From IMG/VR virus record IMGVR_UViG_3300006037_000005, positions 1 to 64,000 of that record: DNA of 64,000 nt. One strand, 5' to 3'. The notes under the pieces were generated by a model, which was not told the DNA's origin, made no database searches, and saw only the letters and a list, made by a program, of their open reading frames with translations. Within the stretch, counting starts at the first letter, position 1, and each line of letters begins with the position of its first letter. The stretch is from a virus. Below are positions 25,058 through 33,616 of this stretch, one piece after another. Position numbers and translations under genes: made by a program.

Positions 25058-25635
25058 CTATCTTGATTTAATAAAAATTTCATTTCCTCGAACATTGGTT
25101 TGTAAATTTCCACAAAATCTTTCAACTTGTCAACAAAAATTGGATATTCTTTTCTGTACATTTCCAATTTTGAATTATCTGAACTAATCAAAGCGGAATA
25201 TTTGATATTGGCAAGTCTATCACACAATTTAACAAAAACTGCACCTTTTGTTTCAATCATACCTTTATAGTATGCTTCATCCTCTCTTTCTTTTCTATTT
25301 CTGCCTTTAGAATTTGTGACAGCAAATATAACCTCGGCGACATTTATGTCTTCATATGATCCGCTTCCAAATCTTCTTACAAGATCACTGTAGTTTGTGG
25401 TTGTATCTTCTAACAAATCATGTCCGAAACAAGCTACTACATAACTGTTGATGTATGCTTGAGCATCTATTTTTTGTTGCAGATAAAAGTATTTTTTACA
25501 AATATTAGCTACCAACCTCAAATGGAATTCATAAGGTAGACAACCATCATATTTGTGATTCGCCTTTTCATATTGGTGTATACACCATGCAATATCATCA
25601 TCCTCTGTGGTGGATACAAATCTGTTTATCTTCAT
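25054..25635 (-). CDS. SpoT/Mesh1-type HD hydrolase
   Basis: 193 aa. It shows the metal-binding set of (p)ppGpp hydrolases: YEFHLRL (H38), FGHDLLEDTTTNY (H72, D73, E76, D77), and VKLCDRLANIKY (D139). There is no synthetase domain, as in Mesh1. It could hydrolyse ppGpp, NADPH phosphate or another signal nucleotide and so damp host stress signalling during infection. It overlaps the upstream and downstream genes by 4 bp. Confidence 0.8.
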   Translation of the reverse strand: MKINRFVSTTEDDDIAWCIHQYEKANHKYDGCLPYEFHLRLVANICKKYFYLQQKIDAQAYINSYVVACFGHDLLEDTTTNYSDLVRRFGSGSYEDINVAEVIFAVTNSKGRNRKEREDEAYYKGMIETKGAVFVKLCDRLANIKYSALISSDNSKLEMYRKEYPIFVDKLKDFVEIYKPMFEEMKFLLNQDR

Positions 25636-25817
25636 CTGTTTAGAATTTTCTCAATCTCTTTTATTGGTATTGTAAATTTCATGATAAGAGGCCTTATGAA
25701 GAATTTATTATTCTCCTCTCTGAAAGTTACAAGGCCAGCACCAATTGATCTGATTTCATCATATTGAGATTTGGTTACCTCTACTAAAACATTATATTTC
25801 AATTTAATATTTACCAT
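25632..25817 (-). CDS. Hypothetical protein (61 aa)
   Basis: A small beta-rich basic protein coupled to the HD hydrolase (ATGA-type overlap). Function unknown. Confidence 0.65.
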   Translation of the reverse strand: MVNIKLKYNVLVEVTKSQYDEIRSIGAGLVTFREENNKFFIRPLIMKFTIPIKEIEKILNR

Positions 25818-25819
25818 TG

Positions 25820-26161
25820 TTATATTCTTTTTATTTTGAAATTTTTGAAATTCTCTATATCAACTCTGATGTCATATCCTTTTGGATCTACCAGATTTTT
25901 TGTTACACCAATGTCACCAAATCTTGAAACCATCCAAATCCTGACTTCGTCACCTTGGTTTATATCGCTGATTTGATGACAACAAACTGCAGTTATCTCG
26001 AATCTGAACCAAATTCCACCATAGCATCTCTTTAGTTCCTCTGTATTTTTTATTGGATACATTAAATTAAAGAGTTCATCCCATGTAAGAATTTCCATTT
26101 CTAGTATCTGGCCTTGCTCCAAGGAGATACAATCTTTAACAAATTTACAGTCCTGTTCCAT
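25820..26161 (-). CDS. Hypothetical protein (113 aa)
   Basis: Acidic N-terminus, then a beta-rich core with WFRFEITAVCCHQ and VRIWMVSRFGDIG. The motif SRFGDIG echoes AIGRFGDW of the next upstream gene, hinting at a related small fold. It overlaps that gene by 17 bp. Confidence 0.7.
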   Translation of the reverse strand: MEQDCKFVKDCISLEQGQILEMEILTWDELFNLMYPIKNTEELKRCYGGIWFRFEITAVCCHQISDINQGDEVRIWMVSRFGDIGVTKNLVDPKGYDIRVDIENFKNFKIKRI

Positions 26162-26384
26162 TGAATTTCACCATAAGTAATTCTTTCAAAGCAAGTTCTT
26201 TAGTCTTTACTATACCGCCTGTAATGGAGAAGGGATCTATACGTTTAACATTATAACTCCAAGTCCAATCACCAAATCTTCCTATGGCTAATACCTGTCC
26301 TATTCTTATATCATTGACAGCGATAAAGAATGCTTGTTCGTATGGTTCTATTTTCTCCTCTGTTATATCTTGTTTGAGCATCAT
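26145..26384 (-). CDS. Hypothetical protein (79 aa)
   Basis: A small alpha/beta protein with QVLAIGRFGDWTWSYNV. It may share a fold with its downstream neighbour. No function assigned. Confidence 0.68.
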   Translation of the reverse strand: MMLKQDITEEKIEPYEQAFFIAVNDIRIGQVLAIGRFGDWTWSYNVKRIDPFSITGGIVKTKELALKELLMVKFNGTGL

Positions 26385-26463
26385 TTTTAAATTTAGTGTT
26401 TATTTCATTATACCTTCCTTGTGATCGTTGCATTTTTGTAAATACAGTTCGTTAAATGCAAGT

Positions 26464-26898
26464 TTAAACCAACCTCACCCAACCGAATGAAATTAAATCG
26501 TTAATCGAATATTCCATAAAAGGTGTAGCATAACCCTCAGCTCTATATTGGTCTATTCCCATATTTATTTTTGTAGGCCAAATCATATCGTATTTATAAC
26601 CATCTTCATTTAAAGCAATATCATTAATTTCATATTGTTTTCTTATTTTCATTCCTGAATAACCATGTTCTTTATGGGTGTATTCTTTAAAAAACTCCCA
26701 TCCATATGGAATTTTATATTCTGTATCATTTAGAATTGGTTTTAATTCTAAATGATAATTTTCTAATTTCCCTATTAATAAAACGGTTGTAGTGTTAATA
26801 GTAGGTGAATTTGGATATTTTGTTTCTTTAGCGATTATTTGTTCTAAATATTGGCCAAAAAACCTGCATTTAACAGCTAGTTTTGCTTTGGTGCTTTT
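26464..26898 (-). pseudogene. Phage protein with an in-frame TGA near its 5' end
   Basis: A continuous frame runs from 26898 to 26464 (144 codons plus stop) and reads like a real protein, with a GWEFFKEY block and the C-terminal block ATPFMEYSINDLISFGWVRL. The only late ATG (26652) would give 62 aa and drop the first half. The frame goes on upstream through TGA (26899-26901) to a TTG about 11 codons earlier, just below the sigma-54-like promoter. A nonsense mutation, readthrough or an unusual start are the options. Confidence 0.6.
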
Positions 26899-26954
26899 TC
26901 AACTTTTGTTTCTTTGTTTTTGTTGGATTTTCAAAATGTTATTATATAAATTAT

Positions 26955-27003
26955 TGCAAAAATCGTGCCAAATTCATTATGACATGACAAATCGTCATGT
27001 CAT
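26955..27003 (-). promoter_or_regulatory. Sigma-54-like promoter with palindromic operator (copy 1)
   Basis: On the - strand TTGGCACGATTTTTGCA (26971 to 26955) matches the -24/-12 consensus with 10 bp between GG and GC. Just upstream is a perfect inverted repeat ATGACATGAC-5bp-GTCATGTCAT (26979-27003). It precedes the TGA-interrupted gene. Confidence 0.65.
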
Positions 27004-27270
27004 ATTATTTGCTTTATTTTCAAACTCATCTAGCAATATTTTAACTTCTTTTGCTCTTTCATAATTTTCTTGGTCGATATAAGTATTGTAAATGCTTTTG
27101 AGATTATAGATGAGTACTTCATCAGTGCGTTTATGGTTCTCCAAAATATATTCTCTTATTTGGTTCGTTGTTTTGCGTTCTATATAAAAATAGAAACACA
27201 TAAAAATTATCTGAATGATCCCAATGATGACCATTAACATTATCATCTGATCCAAATATTGTGGCTTCAT
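26995..27270 (-). CDS. Small membrane-anchored helical protein (91 aa)
   Basis: N-terminal membrane helix (residues 10-29, MLMVIIGIIQIIFMCFYFYI) and a C-terminal helical hairpin ending ENYERAKEVKILLDEFE, like a UVR-type helix pair. Its last residues and stop lie inside the operator palindrome at 26979-27003. Confidence 0.72.
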   Translation of the reverse strand: MKPQYLDQMIMLMVIIGIIQIIFMCFYFYIERKTTNQIREYILENHKRTDEVLIYNLKSIYNTYIDQENYERAKEVKILLDEFENKANNMT

Positions 27271-27776
27271 CTATAATAAATTTTAGTTGGTAATGTTGAT
27301 TTAAATTGTTGAAGTGATTTTTCATAAGATACAATATCGGTGTCAATTGCATATTTTGCAAACATAATAACCTCTTCATCACCCAAACTGTGGGTTTCGG
27401 AGTGCTGTTGATAACCTTTTACAAATCCTTGCTTTCTATCTCCTTCTAAATCAAAAGGGTTACTACTTCTGTAGGAATCTATTTCCGTTCCATAATGAGA
27501 TTCCGCTAAATATTCTGCATAATTAACCACTTGTGGACATTGTAGTGATGTGTCGGTGGTAGCTAACACAGGTCTACCAAGATAACCATCTGAAATATGT
27601 TTGGTATATTTAACAATTCTTCTGGAGTTTTCTTCAACCGAATAATACACCTCATCAGTATCCATATATAAATCTTCGTGTGTGTAATAATCCTCACCAT
27701 CAATCGTAATTTTTTCACACATTTCAAATTTATTGGTGTCTATGTGTATTAGTTTATACTGTTTTGTTGTTCCCAT
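27267..27776 (-). CDS. Conserved Bacteroidetes-phage protein (169 aa)
   Basis: Carries the blocks VLATTDTSL, then YAEYLAESHYGTEI, then a polar HSETHSLGDEEVIMFAKY tail. This order resembles the phage family also represented at 53643-54269 (IIATTDNEL and a C-terminal SRDEVEILLFNLAEHY). Function is unknown. Confidence 0.75.
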   Translation of the reverse strand: MGTTKQYKLIHIDTNKFEMCEKITIDGEDYYTHEDLYMDTDEVYYSVEENSRRIVKYTKHISDGYLGRPVLATTDTSLQCPQVVNYAEYLAESHYGTEIDSYRSSNPFDLEGDRKQGFVKGYQQHSETHSLGDEEVIMFAKYAIDTDIVSYEKSLQQFKSTLPTKIYYR

Positions 27777-28330
27777 AATATAATTTCAACGTTATTATTA
27801 ATTTCCAAGGCTCTTGACCATTTACTAACATCATTACAATAACCAATTATTTTATGGTCAGGATTTGTGTGTTTACAAAGTTTTTCGAACCACCCAAAAT
27901 CTGTGAAAGTGGTGGAAAATGTAATATATTTTGCTCTATTGAAATATTCTGAAATTTCAATATCGCTTCTGAGAAAGAAATTGCTGATAACAGTTATATC
28001 TTGGTTTCCGAATCTTTCTTCTAGATATTTTACCCAATTTGGATCTGCTTTCTTGTCATTCTCACAAATGACTATTTCTGAGAATTTATCTATTGGGAAA
28101 TGCACACCATATTTTTCAACAATATTATTGTAATCGAGATTGTGGCAACCAATCAATTTGGCTCTGTACAATAGATCACCTTTATCTACAACAGCGTGTA
28201 GACCACCTTGAACCTCGTTGTGAAACAGAGTTTCTTTCATTCTTTTGTTGAATTCATCTGATATTGGTGAGTCCTTGGTGCAAACCAAAAACCAATTACC
28301 ATGTCCAGCAATTTTTATGTATCTGTTCAT
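27749..28330 (-). CDS. Hypothetical protein (193 aa)
   Basis: A soluble alpha/beta protein with no motif I can name. It overlaps the downstream start by 28 bp. First gene after a 144-bp gap that should contain its promoter. Confidence 0.75.
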   Translation of the reverse strand: MNRYIKIAGHGNWFLVCTKDSPISDEFNKRMKETLFHNEVQGGLHAVVDKGDLLYRAKLIGCHNLDYNNIVEKYGVHFPIDKFSEIVICENDKKADPNWVKYLEERFGNQDITVISNFFLRSDIEISEYFNRAKYITFSTTFTDFGWFEKLCKHTNPDHKIIGYCNDVSKWSRALEINNNVEIILWEQQNSIN

Positions 28331-28474
28331 AATTTTCTCTTTGTATTATTTTTAAGATATCTTTTTTCCATTTTTGCTTAGTTATAACAGAAAGGTTTAT
28401 CAATATAATATCTACAAAAATATATTACATCTATTCTAGCCACATATATGCGTATTTTTTCTTTATGTAAATAT

Positions 28475-28939
28475 TTAGGACTTTTGTTGTGGTGCTTTTC
28501 CATTTGGTATTAATTTTAAAGCCTCATACAAGCCATCCTCTAATGCTTCTTCATATATTTCTTTCGCTACACAAATCTTCAATTTTCTTTCACCATAATA
28601 AACAAGAGAAATATATTTTATCCCATCTTGTTTGATACATTCTACATCAATATTATGAATTTCTCTTAACCATTTTTGAAGCAGAGATTGAGTTGACCTT
28701 GTGATATAATGACCAAGATCCATATTGTTATTAGTTCTATTATAATATCTTCTGAAGTAGACCAATGCCTTATCACTATGACCAGTCTCACAATCCTTAG
28801 AATATTCCAAACATGCTTTTTTATAAAAATCCATCTCGATATTGTTGTTATACAGATCAAAGACAACATTACAAGGCAAATTAAATCCTTTTTCTTGAGC
28901 CAATTCAGCAGTCTGAAAATTTATGCGAGTATCTTCCAT
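28475..28939 (-). CDS. Conserved Bacteroidetes-phage protein (154 aa)
   Basis: TAELAQEKGFNLPC at the N-terminus, then ITRSTQSLLQKWLREIHNI, then YEEALEDGLYEALKLIP. These three blocks define a very common uncharacterised family in Bacteroidetes phages. No enzyme motif. Confidence 0.85.
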   Translation of the reverse strand: MEDTRINFQTAELAQEKGFNLPCNVVFDLYNNNIEMDFYKKACLEYSKDCETGHSDKALVYFRRYYNRTNNNMDLGHYITRSTQSLLQKWLREIHNIDVECIKQDGIKYISLVYYGERKLKICVAKEIYEEALEDGLYEALKLIPNGKAPQQKS

Positions 28940-28951
28940 GTTTTTAAAATT

Positions 28952-29239
28952 CTATATCTCCGTTACAAAATCGTCAAAATCACCGTCTCTTGGTTGTATT
29001 CTATCTAAAATATAAAAAGAAGCTACTGCTAGACCATCATCATCTTGACTATCCCAATTACATATCTCTAAATAATAATTTTCTGTCAAAATATATTCTG
29101 TTGGATCAAAATCTGTGTGAACAAATGTTACTCTGGCTAAATATTCGCCAAATCCACCAGAATATTCGAAGGAAGTAGCACCTCCGAATTCGTAAGATAG
29201 TTTTTCCTCTATTTCTTTTTTATTAATGTTGTTTTCCAT
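28952..29239 (-). CDS. Hypothetical protein (95 aa)
   Basis: Acidic, beta-rich small protein; no recognised motif. It lies 12 bp upstream of the 154-aa gene in the same - block. Confidence 0.7.
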   Translation of the reverse strand: MENNINKKEIEEKLSYEFGGATSFEYSGGFGEYLARVTFVHTDFDPTEYILTENYYLEICNWDSQDDDGLAVASFYILDRIQPRDGDFDDFVTEI

Positions 29240-29279
29240 TATTTTCCTAATATTCTTAAATCAAAAATCGAATTTTACA

Positions 29280-29531
29280 TCAAAAAATCCTCTTCCCAAA
29301 TAAGTTTGCTAGACATATCTTCATAAAAGTCTCTTCCCAAATAAGTTTGCTAGACATATCTTCATAAAAGTCTCCACCAGGAAAGAATTCTTTAAATCTA
29401 GTAGGTATCCGTAATCTCTCGTCTTTCGGTGGAATCTTATAATGTTTTTGAGATTGCCTCAATTCCTCTTGTAATTCAAAAATCTCTTTTCCAATTATCT
29501 CTGGTCTTCTAACTGTTTGTGTTGAATCCAT
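29280..29531 (-). CDS. Hypothetical protein with C-terminus rewritten by a tandem duplication
   Basis: 83 aa. The N-terminal part is well formed (RPEIIGKEIFELQEELRQS, then PPKDERLRIPTRFKEFFPGG). Near the 3' end a 41-bp sequence is duplicated. Because 41 is not a multiple of three, the second copy is read in another frame, giving a tail TFMKICLANLFGKRIF. Without the duplication the protein would end SSKLIWEEDFLM. Confidence 0.75.
   Translation of the reverse strand: MDSTQTVRRPEIIGKEIFELQEELRQSQKHYKIPPKDERLRIPTRFKEFFPGGDFYEDMSSKLIWEETFMKICLANLFGKRIF
29290..29371. repeat. Exact 41-bp tandem duplication
   Basis: Two identical 41-bp units, 29290-29330 and 29331-29371, with no mismatch, so the event is recent. 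They lie in the 3' end of the 29280-29531 gene. Confidence 0.95.
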
Positions 29532-29556
29532 ATTTTGTTTTTAAATATTATTTTAA

Positions 29557-29835
29557 TTACCATTCAGTGACAACTTTCAATTCTTTCATGAATTCAAGAA
29601 TAGCTTTATCTTTTACACCATCTGTTAATGGCACGTCAGACAATTTTATTTTTGAAGATTTGTGGAGAGATCCTCTGTTGTAAAATGCATCGTTTGTTGC
29701 ATACCAAACTTTTGTTGATTTGGATTTTCTATATTGGCTTGAATATTCTTCCAATATTATACGAAATCCATGTACTGAAAACGAAAAAAACTCTCTTGTT
29801 AAATCCCCTGTTGATATTATTACTTCTATTCTCAT
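29557..29835 (-). CDS. Hypothetical protein (92 aa) below a sigma-54-like promoter
   Basis: A basic beta-rich protein, start at 29835 about 35 bp below the -12 element. It contains YNRGSLHKSS, encoded by the 24-nt block shared exactly with the SEC-C protein gene. Function is unknown. Confidence 0.72.
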   Translation of the reverse strand: MRIEVIISTGDLTREFFSFSVHGFRIILEEYSSQYRKSKSTKVWYATNDAFYNRGSLHKSSKIKLSDVPLTDGVKDKAILEFMKELKVVTEW

Positions 29836-29869
29836 AACTTTGTTTTTAAAATGTTCTTATAATAAATAT

Positions 29870-29935
29870 TGCAAAAATCGTGCCAAATTTATTTTGTCAT
29901 ATTCTAAATGTCAGTCTGTCATGTCATAGTGTCAT
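29870..29935 (-). promoter_or_regulatory. Sigma-54-like promoter with operator repeats (copy 2)
   Basis: - strand TTGGCACGATTTTTGCA from 29886 to 29870, identical to copy 1. Upstream come TGTCAT, ATGTCA, TGTCATGTCA and GTCAT repeats (29895-29935), running up to the stop of the next gene. Confidence 0.65.
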
Positions 29936-30519
29936 GGTATGTAAAGTATTGTTGGATTATCCTTGTGGAAATCAATATTATCAAATAAGGCATCTCTTCT
30001 GAATTCCAACAGATTGAATGGTTTCGAAATCAAATGGTAACCATTTTTAGTCTCGATTATTGCTATATCTTTCTTACCAACTGGCTCTACACTTTCTATA
30101 TGCTTTTTGATAATTTCAACAAATTCTAGATTCTTTTCATCGATATCAATTATCCATTTTTTGTTAGATTCATTTGAATAAGTACCACAAACACTTTCAT
30201 AAGCCTTTCTTATTGACTTAAAATCTTTATTCATGATCTGATCTGTAATTTTTCTCAAGGTGTGGAAACCAATTTTCTCGAAAGATCTTTTATTAAGATT
30301 TATGCATGCTCTTGCATTATGAAAATCGCAAAGAGATTTTATTTCTGGGAATTTTAGATTCAGATATTCAATAGAACTTACATAGTAGGTTTTTATACAA
30401 GCAGAATTTGAACCAAGATCTTTGTGTTCTTTCTTGCGTTTTATGATTTGAAGATGGTAAAAATCATCTTCTGATTCGAAATTCAACAAATCTGATATTT
30501 GTTCTAAATTGTTTACCAT
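29932..30519 (-). CDS. Conserved phage protein, primase-like features uncertain (195 aa)
   Basis: Starts at the ATG at 30519 (MVNNLEQISDLLNFES); a TTG 14 codons earlier also opens the frame. Blocks FYHLQIIKRKKEHKDLG, IKTYYVSSIEYL, FHNARACINLNKRSF and KKWIIDIDEKN match an uncharacterised family in large phages. The NARACINLN and WIIDID strands recall archaeo-eukaryotic primase folds, but no full catalytic triad is evident to me. Confidence 0.75.
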   Translation of the reverse strand: MVNNLEQISDLLNFESEDDFYHLQIIKRKKEHKDLGSNSACIKTYYVSSIEYLNLKFPEIKSLCDFHNARACINLNKRSFEKIGFHTLRKITDQIMNKDFKSIRKAYESVCGTYSNESNKKWIIDIDEKNLEFVEIIKKHIESVEPVGKKDIAIIETKNGYHLISKPFNLLEFRRDALFDNIDFHKDNPTILYIP

Positions 30520-30569
30520 ATTTTCTATATTACAAAGTGGTTGTATTGTTTCATAAATCAATCAAAAAC

Positions 30570-30605
30570 AGTTTTGGCATCACATATATATGTGATGCCA
30601 AAACT
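30570..30605 (-). terminator. 36-bp perfect palindrome, probable terminator
   Basis: Arms AGTTTTGGCATCACATAT and its complement with no spacer, followed on the - strand by GTTTTTG. It lies downstream of the 30639 gene and upstream of the 29932-30519 gene. It may also be a binding site. Confidence 0.65.
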
Positions 30606-30638
30606 CTATAAATTATTTCAAGATGCCTATTTAGATAT

Positions 30639-31040
30639 CTATGAATCCAAAGCCTTTAATTGCTCATCTATTTCAGCTAAAGACAATTTTCCAATTTCTT
30701 CTGTCTGTTTTTTGGCTCTAAGAGCAAGTAATTCCTGTCTTTTTTCTTCTTTGTTTGCTTTTTCTTTTTGTTTTTTCTCGTTTTCTTCTATTTCATCGAG
30801 TAAAGAAGAAATTATATTTAAACGAAGTTCAACCAGTTTTTGTTCTGAAGATTTTGATTCAGTCTGTCTTCTTGTTGATTTACCAAAAGAATCTTTCTGA
30901 ATAGTAAGATTCTCTTCATAAGAGATTAATTCTTCCTTTAGAGATTGTGAGATTCTCATAGAATATAATTGCTCTATGGATATCTGACCTCTAAAATCAA
31001 ATCTTAATTGCTGACGTACAGCTTGTTCGAAATTATTCAT
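30639..31040 (-). CDS. Coiled-coil protein (133 aa)
   Basis: Highly charged Glu/Lys/Gln helices, with EENEKKQKEKANKEEKRQE near residues 85-105. It starts 18 bp after the 701-aa gene. Possibly a structural or partner protein of that gene; function unknown. Confidence 0.75.
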   Translation of the reverse strand: MNNFEQAVRQQLRFDFRGQISIEQLYSMRISQSLKEELISYEENLTIQKDSFGKSTRRQTESKSSEQKLVELRLNIISSLLDEIEENEKKQKEKANKEEKRQELLALRAKKQTEEIGKLSLAEIDEQLKALDS

Positions 31041-31058
31041 TTTATTGGAAATTTATTG

Positions 31059-33164
31059 TTAAAAATTTATTTTCAAAATTCTTTGGTGAGATCCTTTAAC
31101 TTTTACTATTAAAGAATCTCTCACCGTACAATTGAATCCTATATCAGATAATTGTTTATCTGATGGTTCTACCATTTTGTAATTACCAAGCATATCGATG
31201 GCTTTTCTACTACCCATCAATTCACTATTTAATTGGTCAATATGGAATGCTCTCATTGGATCTTGAGACTTGCAATCTTGTATCATAAAGAAATATTCTT
31301 TAGTTCCAATATTGTTGTCACCCCAATGGTTTGGTGAAGAACATACCAAATTAACTTTATGGAATTGATTTGTTTCTATATTCCACAGATTTTTACTAGA
31401 ATTTGTGGTGCATGGCAATTTGTGTTCTATGTTAAATTTACCGTTTTTGAGTGTTATGTCTGCCACTGGTATTTTACCAACCACTGGCTTATTATATTCA
31501 TAGCAGAACAATTCACCTTCGAACTCTATTTCAAATTTGAAACCTTTCGACGAATTGCGACCACTGAATTGATTGACATAAAAAGAATAAACACCATCCT
31601 TCATTTCATTGATACTTCTGAAATATATGTTCTCAACAGCCAATTTTCCTTTTGGGTTTGTGTTATCTAAATCAAGTTGTCCTCCACAATTAGAAAAAAG
31701 ATTACTAGAATCTTTTCTAAAACCAGTATTGTATCCAATAAATTGATTGGTTGATTGTTTGCACCATACATCAAGATCAGAAGAATCAGAACCAGATTCA
31801 TTCCATATCATTGATGCTCTTAGTACACCGTCTATGTTACCACCAGCGGTTTTTACAGCCTCTTTTATCATAGATTTTCCACTGAGATTACCATTGTAGG
31901 TCCAACTGAAAGTGTTATCCCATTTAAACAGATTTTTGGCTGTTTTATTTTTCGCTGTAAACAATGATACTAGATTACCTTCAAATCTATTCTCCATGAA
32001 GACCTCAATAGAGTTTGCCACAGGAAGAATGTCTGATAAAAATTTGTCTATATGGATTTCTTCCACTTTGTCAAATTCTGAACGTTTGTGTCTATTGTTT
32101 GATGATGTCACCACACCTGCCTTGCCAAATAATCCAACTGGTTTTTCTTTTGAAGCATCAATATTGGAATGTTTAATCTCTGAAACATCTATATCGTCTA
32201 TATTAGCAAATATTCTTTCAAAAGAATCTCCATAACCAAGATCTGTGATGGTTTTCTCTGCCTCCTCTATCATAGATTTTGTTACTGGTGATTTTGCTTT
32301 ATTGTAGTTGGCCGGATCAACCCTTATATTGAAGTCTTTGCAAACTTTATTAAGTTCTTTACCTTCAACCAATTCTATACAAGTAGTACCTATGAGTTCA
32401 TTAGCAAAACGGGCAAAAGGTGTCGATTTAAAATTGTTCCACAACCAATTACCTTGCTGATTTACAGATATTTTATTGAACTCTTTTTTGAGTTTTATTA
32501 CATCTAATACTTTGTTTAGGTACATATCTCCTTTCAACAAAGATCCTTGTTGTATCAAATCTCTCACAAGTTCCAAAGTATCAAGAGGAATCCCCATTGT
32601 TTTTCCGAACAACTGTCTTGTGGTGTTTAATTCACCAATGATAGATTCACAACTTTCTCTTTTGAAATTTATGAAATTGTTCGGTATGAACACATGGAAA
32701 TGGTTAAAGGTATAAGAATAATCTATCTTTTTACCTTTGGCTTCCTCCTCTGTTCTATAAATTTTAAATGTTTTCTCTTTACCCAAACAATAGACACCAG
32801 TATTTGTCTTATGTAGATCGATTGGAGATTCTACATAAACTGAATCTATTTCTGAATTTTTTATTCTTTCACGAACATTAATTATTGAATTTTTATATTC
32901 ACAATCTGAAATATCAAAATCAAACATTGTTACGATCTCATTGTCAACTATGGCTACAATATTAGCATATCTTTCAAAGAAATGCCTATCATTGTCACAA
33001 TTGTGTACAGAATTCACTCTCCATAAAGGATGAATATCAAAAGAATTCATGTAAATTTCCCACAAATACCCCCCAGGAACATCAGTCTTAAACAGATTCC
33101 CTGTCTTTGTGAGTACGTGGAATTGCTCCTGCATTAGTCTATTTAACTCTAAAAAATTGCTCAT
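31059..33164 (-). CDS. Large protein with DUF2135/YfaP-like C-terminal region (701 aa)
   Basis: The N-terminal 400 residues are unrecognised. Around residues 450-600 it reads RASMIWNESGSDSSDLDVWC, then GGQLDLDNTNPKGKLAVENI, YSFYVNQFSGRNSSKGFKFE and VADITLKNGKF. This beta-sandwich pattern is what I associate with DUF2135/YfaP and similar phage proteins. The segment just before it (FKWDNTFSWTYNGNLSGKS) suggests a modular protein. No signal peptide. Its size is striking among early genes and its function is unknown. Confidence 0.82.
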   Translation of the reverse strand: MSNFLELNRLMQEQFHVLTKTGNLFKTDVPGGYLWEIYMNSFDIHPLWRVNSVHNCDNDRHFFERYANIVAIVDNEIVTMFDFDISDCEYKNSIINVRERIKNSEIDSVYVESPIDLHKTNTGVYCLGKEKTFKIYRTEEEAKGKKIDYSYTFNHFHVFIPNNFINFKRESCESIIGELNTTRQLFGKTMGIPLDTLELVRDLIQQGSLLKGDMYLNKVLDVIKLKKEFNKISVNQQGNWLWNNFKSTPFARFANELIGTTCIELVEGKELNKVCKDFNIRVDPANYNKAKSPVTKSMIEEAEKTITDLGYGDSFERIFANIDDIDVSEIKHSNIDASKEKPVGLFGKAGVVTSSNNRHKRSEFDKVEEIHIDKFLSDILPVANSIEVFMENRFEGNLVSLFTAKNKTAKNLFKWDNTFSWTYNGNLSGKSMIKEAVKTAGGNIDGVLRASMIWNESGSDSSDLDVWCKQSTNQFIGYNTGFRKDSSNLFSNCGGQLDLDNTNPKGKLAVENIYFRSINEMKDGVYSFYVNQFSGRNSSKGFKFEIEFEGELFCYEYNKPVVGKIPVADITLKNGKFNIEHKLPCTTNSSKNLWNIETNQFHKVNLVCSSPNHWGDNNIGTKEYFFMIQDCKSQDPMRAFHIDQLNSELMGSRKAIDMLGNYKMVEPSDKQLSDIGFNCTVRDSLIVKVKGSHQRILKINF

Positions 33165-33288
33165 CTTTCATCTCTTTTTATATTTTATTTTGTTATGATT
33201 CTCTGGTTTCCAAATTTACCCCAGTGGATATTTGATGTGTACCAAACAAAGAGAAATAGGGCGAGAAGAATCTTGGTGGTTTTATAAT

Positions 33289-33314
33289 TTTGTTATATTT
33301 TAAAATATAACAAA
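33289..33314. repeat. 26-bp perfect palindrome in a 200-bp gap
   Basis: Arms TTTGTTATATTTT and its complement, with no loop. The gap 33165-33364 holds no ORF I can support; this may be a terminator for the gene ending at 33365 on the other side or a promoter-linked operator for the 701-aa gene. Confidence 0.6.
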
Positions 33315-33364
33315 CAGTGTCGATTATAGAGAATATAGCGTAGAATTAATTGAAAATATATCAG

Positions 33365-33610
33365 TTAATACATATATGTATCCATAATTCTGTGTGTGGT
33401 TTTAAAAATCTCTTCGGAGATCACAAACGAAGTGACCATTATCTTACCTTTTAGAATTTTGATCACAGAATCGTCTTGATATATTTCATCTCCTCTTAAT
33501 AATCTTTTATATTCGATAAGATAAAAGAAACCGTTCTGTTCTTTATTGAAAAATTTCGTTATGGAAGTTCTTTTGTTTTTAGATTTTATGGTTCTAGTGA
33601 TTGCTTCCAT
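33365..33610 (-). CDS. Hypothetical protein (81 aa)
   Basis: A basic N-terminus (MEAITRTIKSKNKRTSITKFF) and an alpha/beta remainder. It follows the ABC-type ATPase gene by 6 bp. No family recognised. Confidence 0.68.
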   Translation of the reverse strand: MEAITRTIKSKNKRTSITKFFNKEQNGFFYLIEYKRLLRGDEIYQDDSVIKILKGKIMVTSFVISEEIFKTTHRIMDTYMY

Positions 33611-33616
33611 TGTTTT

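Noticed and set aside
26792-27064. Hydrophobic + strand ORF of 90 aa
   Set aside because: It is antisense to the TGA-interrupted gene and the sigma-54-like promoter; codon use and position mark it as a shadow.
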